DNA of 64,000 nt from Methanobacteriota archaeon (GTDB lineage: Archaea > Halobacteriota > Methanomicrobia > Methanomicrobiales > Methanocorpusculaceae): NCBI GenBank assembly GCA_023396065.1, contig JAEWXF010000025.1:10895-74894 (forward strand). The letters run 5' to 3'. Below, in pieces: positions 51,014 to 59,986 of the stretch. A model generated the notes under the pieces. That model made no database searches and was not told where the DNA came from. It worked only from the letters and a program-made list of their open reading frames with translations. Every line of letters starts with the position of its first letter. Position 1 is the first letter of the stretch. The translations under genes were made by a program, and so were the position numbers.

Positions 51014-52068
51014 CAATCAAAATAATTGCTGTTGGAGACATAATGCTTGGGGATCAAGATTTATGTGCGGGTTTCGGTGTTGGCAGTCATATTAAGAAAC
51101 GAGGGGCCAATTACCTATTCGATGATGTTCGTGACATCTTAAGCAGAGGTGATATAGTATTTGGAAACCTTGAATGCTCAGTTAACAGGGATGCCAATAT
51201 AGATTACAAGAAAACTTTCTTCTGTGCTTGTCCTGCTGTAGTCCCTGCATTAAAAAATGCAGGATTTAATGCATTGTCTGTTGCAAACAATCATATCATG
51301 CAGAATGGGCTTGAGATATATAATCATACAATTAACTTATTGGATGAAAATAAAATCCTGCCGGTTGGTGTCAGGAATGATGTGCGAATTAAAAAAATCC
51401 ATGGTTTGGACATTGCTTTTTTTGGATACTCATTCATAGATGATAAAATATGTGGTGTTGGGTATAATAAAATAATTGATGATAAAAAAATATTTGATGA
51501 TATATCTAAGATCAGGGCATCTTCTGATTTGATTATCATCTCTCTACATTGGGGGTTGGAATATGTGCCTTATGCATCCGTATGGCAAATTGAAACAGCC
51601 CGAAAATTAATTGATGCTGGGGCAGATGTTATTCTGGGAGGACATTCACATGTTTTGCAGGGTTATGAAATTTATAATGGAAAACCCATAATCTATAGTT
51701 TAGGTAATTTTATTTTTGATCAGACTTTTAATCCCGAAACCACAATTAGTGCAATATTTGAGATAAATATTGGGGAAAACGTGGAAATCAAATGCATGCC
51801 CATCTTGATCAATCCAGTGCATTATGCTCTGAATTTATCATTAAGCGAAGAGCTTGTCAATGCTGTTTCCACTGCACATAGAAATATTGAGGGTAATAGT
51901 ATTTCTAAGTATGAAACGTTAGTTGTAAACTATCTTTCGGCAGATAACCCATTTCATAAAATGGCTAAAAAACATATGAAACGTCATTTCTGTAAACATT
52001 TTTATAAATATATGATGAGACAGAATGTGCACATAATATTTGAATATATACGCAATATTGTGAGGTAA
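51010..52068 (+). CDS. CapA/PgsA-family metallophosphoesterase-like protein
   Basis: 352 residues. Calcineurin-like CapA domain: VGDIMLGD at the N-terminus, FGNLECSV, SVANNHIMQNG, SLHWGLEY, GGHSHVLQGYE and IYSLGNFIFDQ. In Bacillus CapA/PgsA takes part in poly-gamma-glutamate capsule synthesis or export; here there are no CapB/CapC partners in view. No signal peptide or membrane helix is obvious, so it may act in the cytoplasm. ATGA overlap with the CapK-like gene suggests that both act on the same glycan modification. Confidence 0.85.
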   Translation: MTIKIIAVGDIMLGDQDLCAGFGVGSHIKKRGANYLFDDVRDILSRGDIVFGNLECSVNRDANIDYKKTFFCACPAVVPALKNAGFNALSVANNHIMQNGLEIYNHTINLLDENKILPVGVRNDVRIKKIHGLDIAFFGYSFIDDKICGVGYNKIIDDKKIFDDISKIRASSDLIIISLHWGLEYVPYASVWQIETARKLIDAGADVILGGHSHVLQGYEIYNGKPIIYSLGNFIFDQTFNPETTISAIFEINIGENVEIKCMPILINPVHYALNLSLSEELVNAVSTAHRNIEGNSISKYETLVVNYLSADNPFHKMAKKHMKRHFCKHFYKYMMRQNVHIIFEYIRNIVR

Positions 52069-52073
52069 ATTTT

Positions 52074-53189
52074 ATGAAAATAGCTTTAGTTATAGGTCTT
52101 TTTGATCGAAATGCAGAGCATTTTGTGGAGCAAATAGCCTTTTGTGAAGAGGTTGATGATGTGTTTGTAATCCGTGATACCCCTGCGAAAGCGATACCAA
52201 AAGTACATTATATCACTCCCATTAGAAAATTTCCGAAGGTATTCCGTGCACTGATTAAGTTCATTTTGTTGTTACGAGTCTCGTGGAGAGAAGATATTGA
52301 TTATATTCACTCCTTTTTACTATTCCCTCATGGGTATATCGGATTGTTATGCGGAATATTAACCCATAAAAAAACCGGGGTCTCTTTTATCGCAGGTCCA
52401 ATTGAATTATTTAATCTGGAGGTTTGCAATGTTATTGGAAAATATCCATATTTGCCATATAATAAATCAATCTCTAAAAAAAAGAGAATATTTTTTCTGA
52501 AATATTACTTAATTAATAAATTTTCAATTCTCACCACAACGGGTGACTATACCAAAAGTGTATTGGAGAGATATGGAATTTCTAACAGTAAAATATATGT
52601 CTTGCCCCACACTGTGGATGACCGATTCAAACCAATTGGATGCACCAAGATCTATGACCTTATTGTAGTCGGGAGACTAGCCCGAGTAAAACATCTAAGT
52701 ACGTTTATTCGTGCTTTGGCGCTTATTAAAGATGAATTACCATCTGTTCACGCTGTAATTGTTGGTGATGGTGAATGCATCCAATCATTAAGACAACTTG
52801 CTCAATCATTAAGTTTGGGGGAAGAGACATTACATTTTGCCGGCTACCAAATGAATGTGTGGGAGTGGTATAACAGAAGCCGTATTTCAATAATCTCCTC
52901 AGAAAGGGAGGGGTTTCCATACACAGCTATTGAATCACTGAAATGTGGGGTGCCAGTCATCACTTCCAATTGTGGGGATATATGCGATATTGTAAAAGAC
53001 AGATATAATGGTTGCGTCATTCAAGAATATGATGATGTGGAAGGATTTGCGCAGGCTATTGTGGAGTTATTGCAAAATGAGGATGAACTCAAGCGAATGA
53101 CAGAAAATGCAGTGCCTTCAGTTGCCTCGGTTAATCATGAACATGTGTGTGAAATATGGGACAACATATTAAGAAAGGTGAATGACTGA
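52074..53189 (+). CDS. Family 4 glycosyltransferase
   Basis: 371 residues, GT-B fold. The C-terminal nucleotide-sugar domain shows IYVLPHTVDDRFKP, LIVVGRLARVKHLSTFI, GDGECIQSLRQLA and the acidic E-x7-E motif in SSEREGFPYTAIESLKCGVPVI. The acceptor domain is less conserved. It adds a sugar to the growing lipid-linked glycan in the cytoplasm. Five bases after the CapA-like stop, so probably the same transcript. The following gene is a truncated relative. Confidence 0.87.
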   Translation: MKIALVIGLFDRNAEHFVEQIAFCEEVDDVFVIRDTPAKAIPKVHYITPIRKFPKVFRALIKFILLLRVSWREDIDYIHSFLLFPHGYIGLLCGILTHKKTGVSFIAGPIELFNLEVCNVIGKYPYLPYNKSISKKKRIFFLKYYLINKFSILTTTGDYTKSVLERYGISNSKIYVLPHTVDDRFKPIGCTKIYDLIVVGRLARVKHLSTFIRALALIKDELPSVHAVIVGDGECIQSLRQLAQSLSLGEETLHFAGYQMNVWEWYNRSRISIISSEREGFPYTAIESLKCGVPVITSNCGDICDIVKDRYNGCVIQEYDDVEGFAQAIVELLQNEDELKRMTENAVPSVASVNHEHVCEIWDNILRKVND

Positions 53190-53191
53190 TT

Positions 53192-53896
53192 ATGTTTGAG
53201 ATCATTAGTTATGAAACGGTGCCTTATGGTGTTTCACTCGTTGATTGCGTAGAGAAGATTTCCAAGCAGATATACATCATATATTATGGAATAAACCATT
53301 ATGGAAAAATTTCCTACCGATGCAATCTGAGTCTGCAGCGTGACAAAAAGATACTTCTCACGGTCGGTAATTGCGTGGCTATTACGGGGCATCGCTATCT
53401 GATTGAGGCCATGAAGAAGATACATAAGGAAAGTTCAGACGCTTTCTGTAGCATTCTGGGCAGTGGTGAGTTATATCCAAAGGAGAAGGAGCTGGTGGCA
53501 CAGATTGGATTATTGGATTGCATCTGGATGGTTGGCGGGAAACCGCATGAGGAGATTCCGTTGTGGATGAATGCGTGTGATGTGTTTGTGCTGCCGAGTT
53601 TGAATGAGGGAAATCCCACGGTGTTGATGGAAACTTTGGGATGTGGGAAACCGTTTATTGGGACACGAGTTGATGGGGTTCCTGAGATGATTTGCTCGGA
53701 GGAGTATGGGCTACTGTGTGACGCAGGGGGTGGTAAGGGGCTTGTAAGATGTATTAATTCGGCCCTTGATGTGGATTGGGATTCGGACAAAATATGGGAT
53801 TATGCAAGAAACTATACGTGGAAAACCATTTGTAAAAATATCTTCCGTATCTATCTGCGAATATTCATGATCAAAGATACATATGGTGAGAGATGA
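53192..53896 (+). CDS. Truncated family 4 glycosyltransferase (C-terminal domain only)
   Basis: 234 residues. Residues 55-220 match the donor-binding domain of GT4 enzymes (KKILLTVGN, GHRYLIEAMKKI, GSGELYPKEKEL, VGGKPHEEIPLWMNACDVFVLPS in pieces, NEGNPTVLMETLGCGKPFIGTRVDGVPEMI). The N-terminal acceptor domain, normally about 180 residues, is replaced by some 50 residues with no family character, reading YETVPYGVSLVDCVEKI where P-N-G-V-D is expected. GC content rises at about 53300, where the conserved domain begins, which suggests a recombination joint. Probably inactive or a partner subunit; could be scored as a pseudogene. Confidence 0.6.
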   Translation: MFEIISYETVPYGVSLVDCVEKISKQIYIIYYGINHYGKISYRCNLSLQRDKKILLTVGNCVAITGHRYLIEAMKKIHKESSDAFCSILGSGELYPKEKELVAQIGLLDCIWMVGGKPHEEIPLWMNACDVFVLPSLNEGNPTVLMETLGCGKPFIGTRVDGVPEMICSEEYGLLCDAGGGKGLVRCINSALDVDWDSDKIWDYARNYTWKTICKNIFRIYLRIFMIKDTYGER

Positions 53897-53938
53897 TGAG
53901 TGGAAACCTGCAGTACTAGTCTTAAATGGTAAATATAA

Positions 53939-55822
53939 ATGGTCTCAAATAAATATGAAAAATGTGGGTTGTTATCGGCATGTCTTCTCCTGATATGTGG
54001 GAATATTTGTTCATATCTCAGTTACTCTGAAGTCTATACCACAGATGTTTATTCCCGATTATTCCCAATATTTTTCCTGTTTGAGATTGTTATTATTGGA
54101 GTTCTCGGGTGGTATATCATCTGTCTGAAGAGATACTCTTCAATTGGTAACAGCCCGATCCTGCTGTGGGTAGCTGTATTTATCGCATTATGTGCACGGC
54201 TTATGATCCTATATCTGCCGCATATCTCTGGAATTGCTGGATATGCTGGGGATCACAATACTCATGCCGTATATATCTATGAGATTGTTAGTAATGGCGC
54301 TTTTCATACTGGAAATGACTATCCTTTTGCCCATATTGTAGCTGCTGTCACTCATCTGCTATCTGGAGTTACGATCCCATCAGTAATATATTATCTGATA
54401 GGAGTATTTCTTATTGTTTTTGTAGGAGGGGTGTATCTGCTTGCAAAGATCCTCCTAAATTCAGATATCAAAGAACAAAAGATAAAATCTAACGAAAAAT
54501 CTTCCCTCTCTTTACTCCCCTTATTGGTTCTGTTGATTGCGTTTATCGGAATGATGGTTCCGACTATCCATTACGCCCCACATAATGTTTCCAATCTGTT
54601 GTATCCAATTATTTTTGGTATTTGCCTAACATATGCTGGAACACACCATCGAAGATATGCAGTATTAGCTGCCATCATTCTTATTCCGTTTGCGTTTTAT
54701 CACCCGGCGGGTGCGTTGTTCCTTTTCGTGTCATATCTGGGTTATCTGATTTTCACGTCAGCATTTATCCTGATTGATAATAAAAGCCTCACAGCGTGCT
54801 GGATATTTCTGAGAAGTAATTGGGTGCCTATCCTCTTTTTTGTCGGGATGATCGCAATTTTTTTGTTCTGGTCAATCTCGCTTCACTCCCGATTTGATGC
54901 CAACATCCGTCAGATGTTTAATCAGATCCTGGGGTCAATGGAGATTTCAGGAAGATTTGATGTGATATCTACGAAACTCAACAAAGCAGGAGTTACTAAT
55001 ATTGTAGATATCATGATTCTTGGGCTCAAAATGTACGGGTTACGTGCTGTCGCTATTCTCATATCACTCATTTCATTTGTTATCCTTTATATTTCCCGGA
55101 AAAGTTCCTCGCTCTGGACACCTGCATTAGGCGGTATTTTTGGAGTTTCCGGAATGTACGTGTTTTTTTATGGTATTTCTTTGATTGGAATTGCTGGTTC
55201 AGAGAGCATGTCCTTGGCAAGATTTGAGCCGCTTCTTTTAACATTCACACCCATATTTATTGGATTTCTCCTGTATCATTTCCGTATGCACAGATCTCAT
55301 CTGTTTTGGTCACGCAGTTTGATTGTGATAATCTGCATTGCGCTGAGTGTGTTTGGAGTTGTGTCGTGCTTTGCTGCATACCCCTCACCATTTATTGAGC
55401 AGGGCACACCAACCAATTCTGCATCTGATTTATCACCATATCACTGGAGTTTTATTTACGGCACTGCAGAAATCTCGTATATCAATCCTCCGCTAACTGC
55501 GATATATAGAATTGCCCCATTGGCATATGTTTATTACGAGAGTCTCAACACACTAACAGTCACGGGTTTGAGTGATTCTTTGAAGAGTATACCCACTCTC
55601 TCCGATCATTTTGGTTATAATGAGTCGGAACAGATTCTTTCAAATATTATTGGTAGTGATATATTTATTCCCATTCTGGAGTATGACCGGATTATCTATG
55701 ATAAGATATATACAAAATTGGATCGTCTCAATAGTCGGGACTTCCGTCAACTGGAAATGGATTGGTCCGTGAGTAAAATATATACAAATAAGGGATATTC
55801 AGATCTGTATCTGACCATGTGA
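53939..55822 (+). CDS. Large multi-membrane protein, candidate glycan polymerase or lipid-linked glycosyltransferase
   Basis: 627 residues with about 12 membrane helices and a C-terminal extracytoplasmic part of about 120 residues. Not assigned to a family by eye. YAGDHNTHAVYIYEIV in the first large loop and GNDYPFAHIVAAVTHLL have an Asp/His-rich character seen in GT-C enzymes, which use lipid-phosphate sugars outside the membrane. ATG at 53939 follows about 40 bases after the truncated GT. Position inside the glycan island supports a role as polymerase, ligase or GT-C transferase; the evidence is context and topology only. Confidence 0.6.
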   Translation: MVSNKYEKCGLLSACLLLICGNICSYLSYSEVYTTDVYSRLFPIFFLFEIVIIGVLGWYIICLKRYSSIGNSPILLWVAVFIALCARLMILYLPHISGIAGYAGDHNTHAVYIYEIVSNGAFHTGNDYPFAHIVAAVTHLLSGVTIPSVIYYLIGVFLIVFVGGVYLLAKILLNSDIKEQKIKSNEKSSLSLLPLLVLLIAFIGMMVPTIHYAPHNVSNLLYPIIFGICLTYAGTHHRRYAVLAAIILIPFAFYHPAGALFLFVSYLGYLIFTSAFILIDNKSLTACWIFLRSNWVPILFFVGMIAIFLFWSISLHSRFDANIRQMFNQILGSMEISGRFDVISTKLNKAGVTNIVDIMILGLKMYGLRAVAILISLISFVILYISRKSSSLWTPALGGIFGVSGMYVFFYGISLIGIAGSESMSLARFEPLLLTFTPIFIGFLLYHFRMHRSHLFWSRSLIVIICIALSVFGVVSCFAAYPSPFIEQGTPTNSASDLSPYHWSFIYGTAEISYINPPLTAIYRIAPLAYVYYESLNTLTVTGLSDSLKSIPTLSDHFGYNESEQILSNIIGSDIFIPILEYDRIIYDKIYTKLDRLNSRDFRQLEMDWSVSKIYTNKGYSDLYLTM

Positions 55823-55826
55823 ATAA

Positions 55827-57050
55827 TCAGGGCTTGATAGCACCCTTATTTTTGTTTGCTCGAACTATTTCATCATATACACCTAGTTCGGTATTCACCC
55901 TCTTATCCCATGATCGTTCTTTCATAATCTTGCATCTTGCGTTTTTTCCAGTCTCTTCCAACTTCTTCCGATTATGGTATGCCCAATAGAGAATATTAGA
56001 CATGCCTTTTACATCACCTGGTTGAACCAGATATCCATCAACCTTGTCCTCAATCAGTGTTTCCATATGGCCGCTTTGAAATGTTACCACAGTTGTTTCA
56101 CAAGCCATTGCCTCCTGAGTGGCACGCCCCATGTTGCTCGAAAGTGAGGTTCCTATGACAACATCAGCTTTATTATACTCAGAAAGCATTCCTTCAGGTG
56201 TTTGAAACCCTGCATATATGACATAATCTTCAATTTGAAGTTTTTTTATCTCGTTATTATACCCGGATGGTGCTAGGAAGACAAATTCCAGTCTTGGTTT
56301 CTCAATTTTGTCGTCCTGCATAATGCGGCATATTAATTCATTTATCACGTGTAATGCAATCTCGGGCGATTTTACTGCAACCAAACGATGGGGAAATAAG
56401 ATCCGAAATGGTCTGTCTGCTTTATGACATATGACTTTGTGGAACTCATTCGTGTCAATCGCGTGATAGACTACTGTGTATGGGATATTTTTTTTAATTT
56501 TTCCAATCATATCATCAATATCACTTCCATCATTTAGCAGTACATATGCATCGGGATGAACCATCAGCATTAGTAATTTTTGTAAATTGTACGAAAAACC
56601 AATTTTATGATCTCTTTTGGTATATCCTCCATGCACCATGATTATAATTGGCATATTTACACCAATCAGTTTCTTCAGTAGCACCATATACAATCCCAGT
56701 AGTAGTCCATGAACATGAACAATGGTCAATTCTCTCAATTGTTGTTGTAATAAATTTGCATAAATAATTGATTTTTCTGCAAACATCCAGAGATCTATAA
56801 ATTTCAATAATGATCTTGTTAACAGTTTTGATTTTTTGTATGGTCGCAATATATTCATTCCATTAATACTGTGGTCAGTTTCCCCAGTTTTCAGAACTGG
56901 GTTAATCAAATATTGCATTTTTATGTATGGGTCAATATGCATATATAAATCAACAGTGTGGCGAATAGATCCCCCCACACCAGGAATCGGCTCATATATT
57001 ACTCGAATTATTGTTAATTTCTTTGATGAGGTGACATTCTGATTGCTCAT
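55827..57050 (-). CDS. Family 4 glycosyltransferase (minus strand)
   Basis: 407 residues, GT-B fold. N-terminal glycine-rich loop EPIPGVGGSIRHTVDLY (acceptor domain), VHVHGLLLGLYMV, then the donor domain: ILFPHRLVAVKSPEIAL, YAGFQTPEGMLSEYNKADVVIGTS and E-x7-E in MGRATQEAMACETTVVTF. Transcribed opposite to its neighbours; its stop lies five bases from the stop of the multi-membrane gene. Its promoter side carries a 185-base element with perfect inverted repeats that begins five bases before the start codon. AT-rich, like the rest of the island. Confidence 0.87.
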   Translation of the reverse strand: MSNQNVTSSKKLTIIRVIYEPIPGVGGSIRHTVDLYMHIDPYIKMQYLINPVLKTGETDHSINGMNILRPYKKSKLLTRSLLKFIDLWMFAEKSIIYANLLQQQLRELTIVHVHGLLLGLYMVLLKKLIGVNMPIIIMVHGGYTKRDHKIGFSYNLQKLLMLMVHPDAYVLLNDGSDIDDMIGKIKKNIPYTVVYHAIDTNEFHKVICHKADRPFRILFPHRLVAVKSPEIALHVINELICRIMQDDKIEKPRLEFVFLAPSGYNNEIKKLQIEDYVIYAGFQTPEGMLSEYNKADVVIGTSLSSNMGRATQEAMACETTVVTFQSGHMETLIEDKVDGYLVQPGDVKGMSNILYWAYHNRKKLEETGKNARCKIMKERSWDKRVNTELGVYDEIVRANKNKGAIKP

Positions 57051-57054
57051 TTCT

Positions 57055-57239
57055 ATCCTATTCCAATAGGATTTAGAATATTGGGAAAAACGGCATATTC
57101 ACGGAGATTTCTTTTTAGTGGGATCCGGATAATATCCCAAATTGTGACAAAAGAAGACTTTCCATCATTTTGAGCCACGGCGTTTAGATAGTATTATATG
57201 GTAATTTTCCCAATATTCTAAATCCTATTGGAATAGGAT
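57055..57239. repeat. 185-base element with perfect 35-base inverted repeats (MITE-like)
   Basis: Bases 57055-57089 are the exact reverse complement of 57205-57239, 35 of 35. Each arm begins with an internal palindrome cctatt-cc-aatagg. The 115 bases between contain no gene. It lies between two divergent glycosyltransferase genes, nearly touching one start codon (four bases from the ATG codon on the left; 29 bases on the right). Either a miniature inverted-repeat transposon or a large cruciform/invertible regulatory element. Confidence 0.8.
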
Positions 57240-57268
57240 TCAAATTACAATTTGGTTCGAGAGATTTT

Positions 57269-58594
57269 ATGAAACAAGTATTATTTATTGCATATTATTT
57301 CCATAAAAAAGAGTCCGTCGCTTCAAATCGCCCGAATGGAGTGTTTCATTATCTCCCAGAATTTGGATGGAGCGTAACGCTCATCACTCTTAATAAAAAT
57401 CACAAAGACTACATTAGCAGCAGAATAGTTCAATTTGGTAACTCCTGCTCTGCAGAACTTTTGCGGAGATATCCTGCGGAGGAAGAACAACAACCCCAAC
57501 TCCTTCCAATGCAAAAAGATGCATCTGTTCACTCACCGTGTAATGTGGTCGTAGGGTACAATCTATTTGAATCTCTTTCAAAACAGGAGGTAACACGAAA
57601 AGTTTTGCATTGGCTTAATACATTACTCCAGCCCTTCTCTTCACCAACCCGGTGGAAATATTCAGTCTTGAACATCATAAAAAAAGAACTACGACAAAAC
57701 AAATATGATGCACTGTTAAGCACCTATAACCCGGCAACGGCCCACCAAGCAGCTTCTGCCATTTCAACAACATATGGAATCCCCTGGGTTGCGGATTATC
57801 GTGATCTATGGTCTCAAAATCATTATTACATTCCTCCGGGACATACTATAAGCGAAGCAGTCACACAAAAGGAACTCTCGACTCTTCGTCCAGCAAAGTA
57901 TCTGACAACAGTGTCACAGCCTCTTGCAGAGAAGCTCCATAGTTTACATGGTAAACAGGTTCATGTTATTCCAAATGGCTTTGATCCTGAAGTAATAAAT
58001 ACCAACACACCATTACGCCCAAAATTTACGATAACGTATACCGGAGCGCTGTATCATGGAAAACGCTCTCCAAGATTATTGTTTGCAGTTTTTTATGAAC
58101 TTTTAAATGAAAATAAGATCAATAGAGATGACGTCTCGATTGATTTCTATGGGTCTCACGACAGTTTGTTATTGGAACTGGTTTGTGAGTATCATCTTGA
58201 TAAAATCATATATTGTCATGGTTCTGTTTCAAAAGAAAAATCAATTCAACTACAATGGTCTTCTCAGATTCTTCTGCTGTTAACATGGGATAACCCTGCC
58301 GAGGTCGGTGTTTACACCGGTAAAGTCTTCGAATACCTTGCCGCGAAACGCCCCATTCTATCCTTAGGATATCGGGGGAAATGTGTCATATCCGATCTCC
58401 TTGAAGAAACCAACGCAGGCGTCCATCCTATGGACTATGAAGCAGTGAAACAGCAGGTCCTGGACTGGTATACCGAGTGGAAAGAAACCGGTGTTGTCTC
58501 CTATCGGGGAATTGATGAAAAAATTGATCAGTACAGCTATCGTGGCATGGCGAAAAAATTTGCGGAGGTTTTGGACGCTGCAATACAGAAATAA
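57269..58594 (+). CDS. Glycosyltransferase (GT-B fold, family 4-like)
   Basis: 441 residues. N-terminal VLFIAYYFHKKESVASNRP followed by GWSVTLITLN is typical of the WcaI/WbuB-type branch. ADYRDLWSQNHYY is a conserved signature of this branch. The donor domain shows VHVIPNGFDPEVI, TITYTGALYHGKRSP and TGKVFEYLAAKRPILSLG. Adds a sugar to the glycan lipid in the cytoplasm. Starts 29 bases after the inverted-repeat element, so any promoter lies within or at the edge of that element. Confidence 0.87.
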   Translation: MKQVLFIAYYFHKKESVASNRPNGVFHYLPEFGWSVTLITLNKNHKDYISSRIVQFGNSCSAELLRRYPAEEEQQPQLLPMQKDASVHSPCNVVVGYNLFESLSKQEVTRKVLHWLNTLLQPFSSPTRWKYSVLNIIKKELRQNKYDALLSTYNPATAHQAASAISTTYGIPWVADYRDLWSQNHYYIPPGHTISEAVTQKELSTLRPAKYLTTVSQPLAEKLHSLHGKQVHVIPNGFDPEVINTNTPLRPKFTITYTGALYHGKRSPRLLFAVFYELLNENKINRDDVSIDFYGSHDSLLLELVCEYHLDKIIYCHGSVSKEKSIQLQWSSQILLLLTWDNPAEVGVYTGKVFEYLAAKRPILSLGYRGKCVISDLLEETNAGVHPMDYEAVKQQVLDWYTEWKETGVVSYRGIDEKIDQYSYRGMAKKFAEVLDAAIQK

Positions 58595-58683
58595 TTAGTT
58601 TGCTGTTTAGTATCTCCAGATCATTCCAATGAAGTCTGTGGGCTTAATTTGGTAAAAGATATATTCTGTGGTGTTCTATAATC

Positions 58684-59295
58684 ATGAATATGCCAGTGCT
58701 GCGCACAATTGCAAAGTTATGCCTCCCATTTGTCAAATTACTCTGTAGTGTGTTTTATGACAAACAATACCTTGTTGGAAAATATTTTGATGAATCATTT
58801 TCTGGATGGCAATGGGCCTTAAAAGGAATTTTGTGGCAGAAAATATTTGGTTTCAATCGCCATATCCCATGGCCGGCATCTCCATTCATTAATATAAATT
58901 CAAAGAAGAACATCGTATTTGACATAAATGACATAAATAATTTTCAGACGATGGGTTGTTATTTTCAAAATTTTAGTGCAAAAATTGTGATTGGTAAGGG
59001 GACCTATATTGCTCAAAATGTGGGGATTATCACAGCAAATCATGACCCTCAGAATCCAGATGACCACTTGCCCGGTAAGGATGTCACTCTCGGAAAGCAA
59101 TGCTGGATAGGTATGAATTCTATGATATTACCAGGGGTTGTACTGGGCGATCATACTGTCGTCGGGGCCGGTTCTGTTGTAACAAAATCATTTCCAGAAG
59201 GTCATGTAATTATTGGAGGCAATCCCGCAAAAATTATCCGTCATCTTGAAATCTCCAGAGAACAAAATAGTAATATTCATGAAGATAATGCCTGA
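58684..59295 (+). CDS. Hexapeptide acetyltransferase (maltose/galactoside acetyltransferase-like)
   Basis: 203 residues. The C-terminal half is a left-handed beta helix: IGKGTYIAQNVGIITANHDP (catalytic His in the NHDP motif), LGKQCWIGMNSMILPGV, LGDHTVVGAGSVVTKSFP and VIIGGNPAKIIRH. It transfers acetyl from acetyl-CoA to a sugar hydroxyl. N-terminal 30 residues are hydrophobic and may attach it to the membrane. Overlaps the SGNH hydrolase start by eight bases, so the acetylating and the possible deacetylating enzymes are made together. Confidence 0.87.
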   Translation: MNMPVLRTIAKLCLPFVKLLCSVFYDKQYLVGKYFDESFSGWQWALKGILWQKIFGFNRHIPWPASPFININSKKNIVFDINDINNFQTMGCYFQNFSAKIVIGKGTYIAQNVGIITANHDPQNPDDHLPGKDVTLGKQCWIGMNSMILPGVVLGDHTVVGAGSVVTKSFPEGHVIIGGNPAKIIRHLEISREQNSNIHEDNA

Positions 59296-59986
59296 AGAAA
59301 TTAACAAAAAATCATTTGTATTTGGTGCAGTAACTGGTATTATCGCACTTATTTTGATGATTATCGGTGGGGGGGGGGTAATTTATCTCTTGCACATGAA
59401 TAATGCAGACTACTCATATTTAGACAATAATCAATATACTCAGCGTCAGGGATTATTTGAAATCATCCCACCTGCAAAAGTAGACATTATTTTTCTTGGT
59501 GATTCAATCACCCAGAGATGTGAATGGCAGGAATTATTTCCCGAATACAATGTTCAAAATCGAGGAATTGGGTCTGACATATCGGAGGGAGTTCTTAACC
59601 GGCTTGATGTAATTTATGCCGCAGAACCCAAAATTATTTTTTTGATGATTGGCGTGAATGACATCAGTAAAGGAGTCTCTGTTTCTGAATATGTCGCAAA
59701 TTATAGGGAAATTATATCAAATATCCAATGGCACACTCCAAATAGTTCAGTTTATGTTCAGAGTATCCTCCCAGCAAAATCAATACCCTCTCTAAAGACA
59801 GAGGAATGGAATTCCTGTTTGAAGACACTTTGTGATGAGCTGAATGTTCAATACATTGACATATATTCGCTATTTATTGATGAAGGCAGAACAGTAAATG
59901 GAGACCTTATCAGTAATGATGGCGTACATCTGACTGGAATTGGGTATAAAGTGTGGGCGGACGTTCTCAAAACTTACCTGAGATAA
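59288..59986 (+). CDS. Membrane-anchored SGNH/GDSL hydrolase with G10 tract
   Basis: 232 residues from ATG 59288 (an ATG nine bases earlier is possible). One N-terminal helix (about residues 11-37) anchors a catalytic domain that should face outside. SGNH blocks: IIFLGDSITQR (Ser73), RGIGSD (Gly), LMIGVNDIS (Asn) and DGVHLTGIGY (Asp-x-x-His). Probably an esterase acting on acetylated sugars, matching the coupled acetyltransferase. The anchor helix is encoded in part by ten consecutive G (59369-59378); one base more or fewer would destroy the frame. Convergent with the flippase gene, 13-base overlap. Confidence 0.85.
   Translation: MPEEINKKSFVFGAVTGIIALILMIIGGGGVIYLLHMNNADYSYLDNNQYTQRQGLFEIIPPAKVDIIFLGDSITQRCEWQELFPEYNVQNRGIGSDISEGVLNRLDVIYAAEPKIIFLMIGVNDISKGVSVSEYVANYREIISNIQWHTPNSSVYVQSILPAKSIPSLKTEEWNSCLKTLCDELNVQYIDIYSLFIDEGRTVNGDLISNDGVHLTGIGYKVWADVLKTYLR
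59369..59378 (+). repeat. Poly-G (G10) tract in the SGNH hydrolase gene
   Basis: Ten G in a row in an AT-rich gene, about 30 codons after the start. Such tracts are prone to slippage and in bacteria serve as phase-variation switches of surface genes. Confidence 0.85.
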
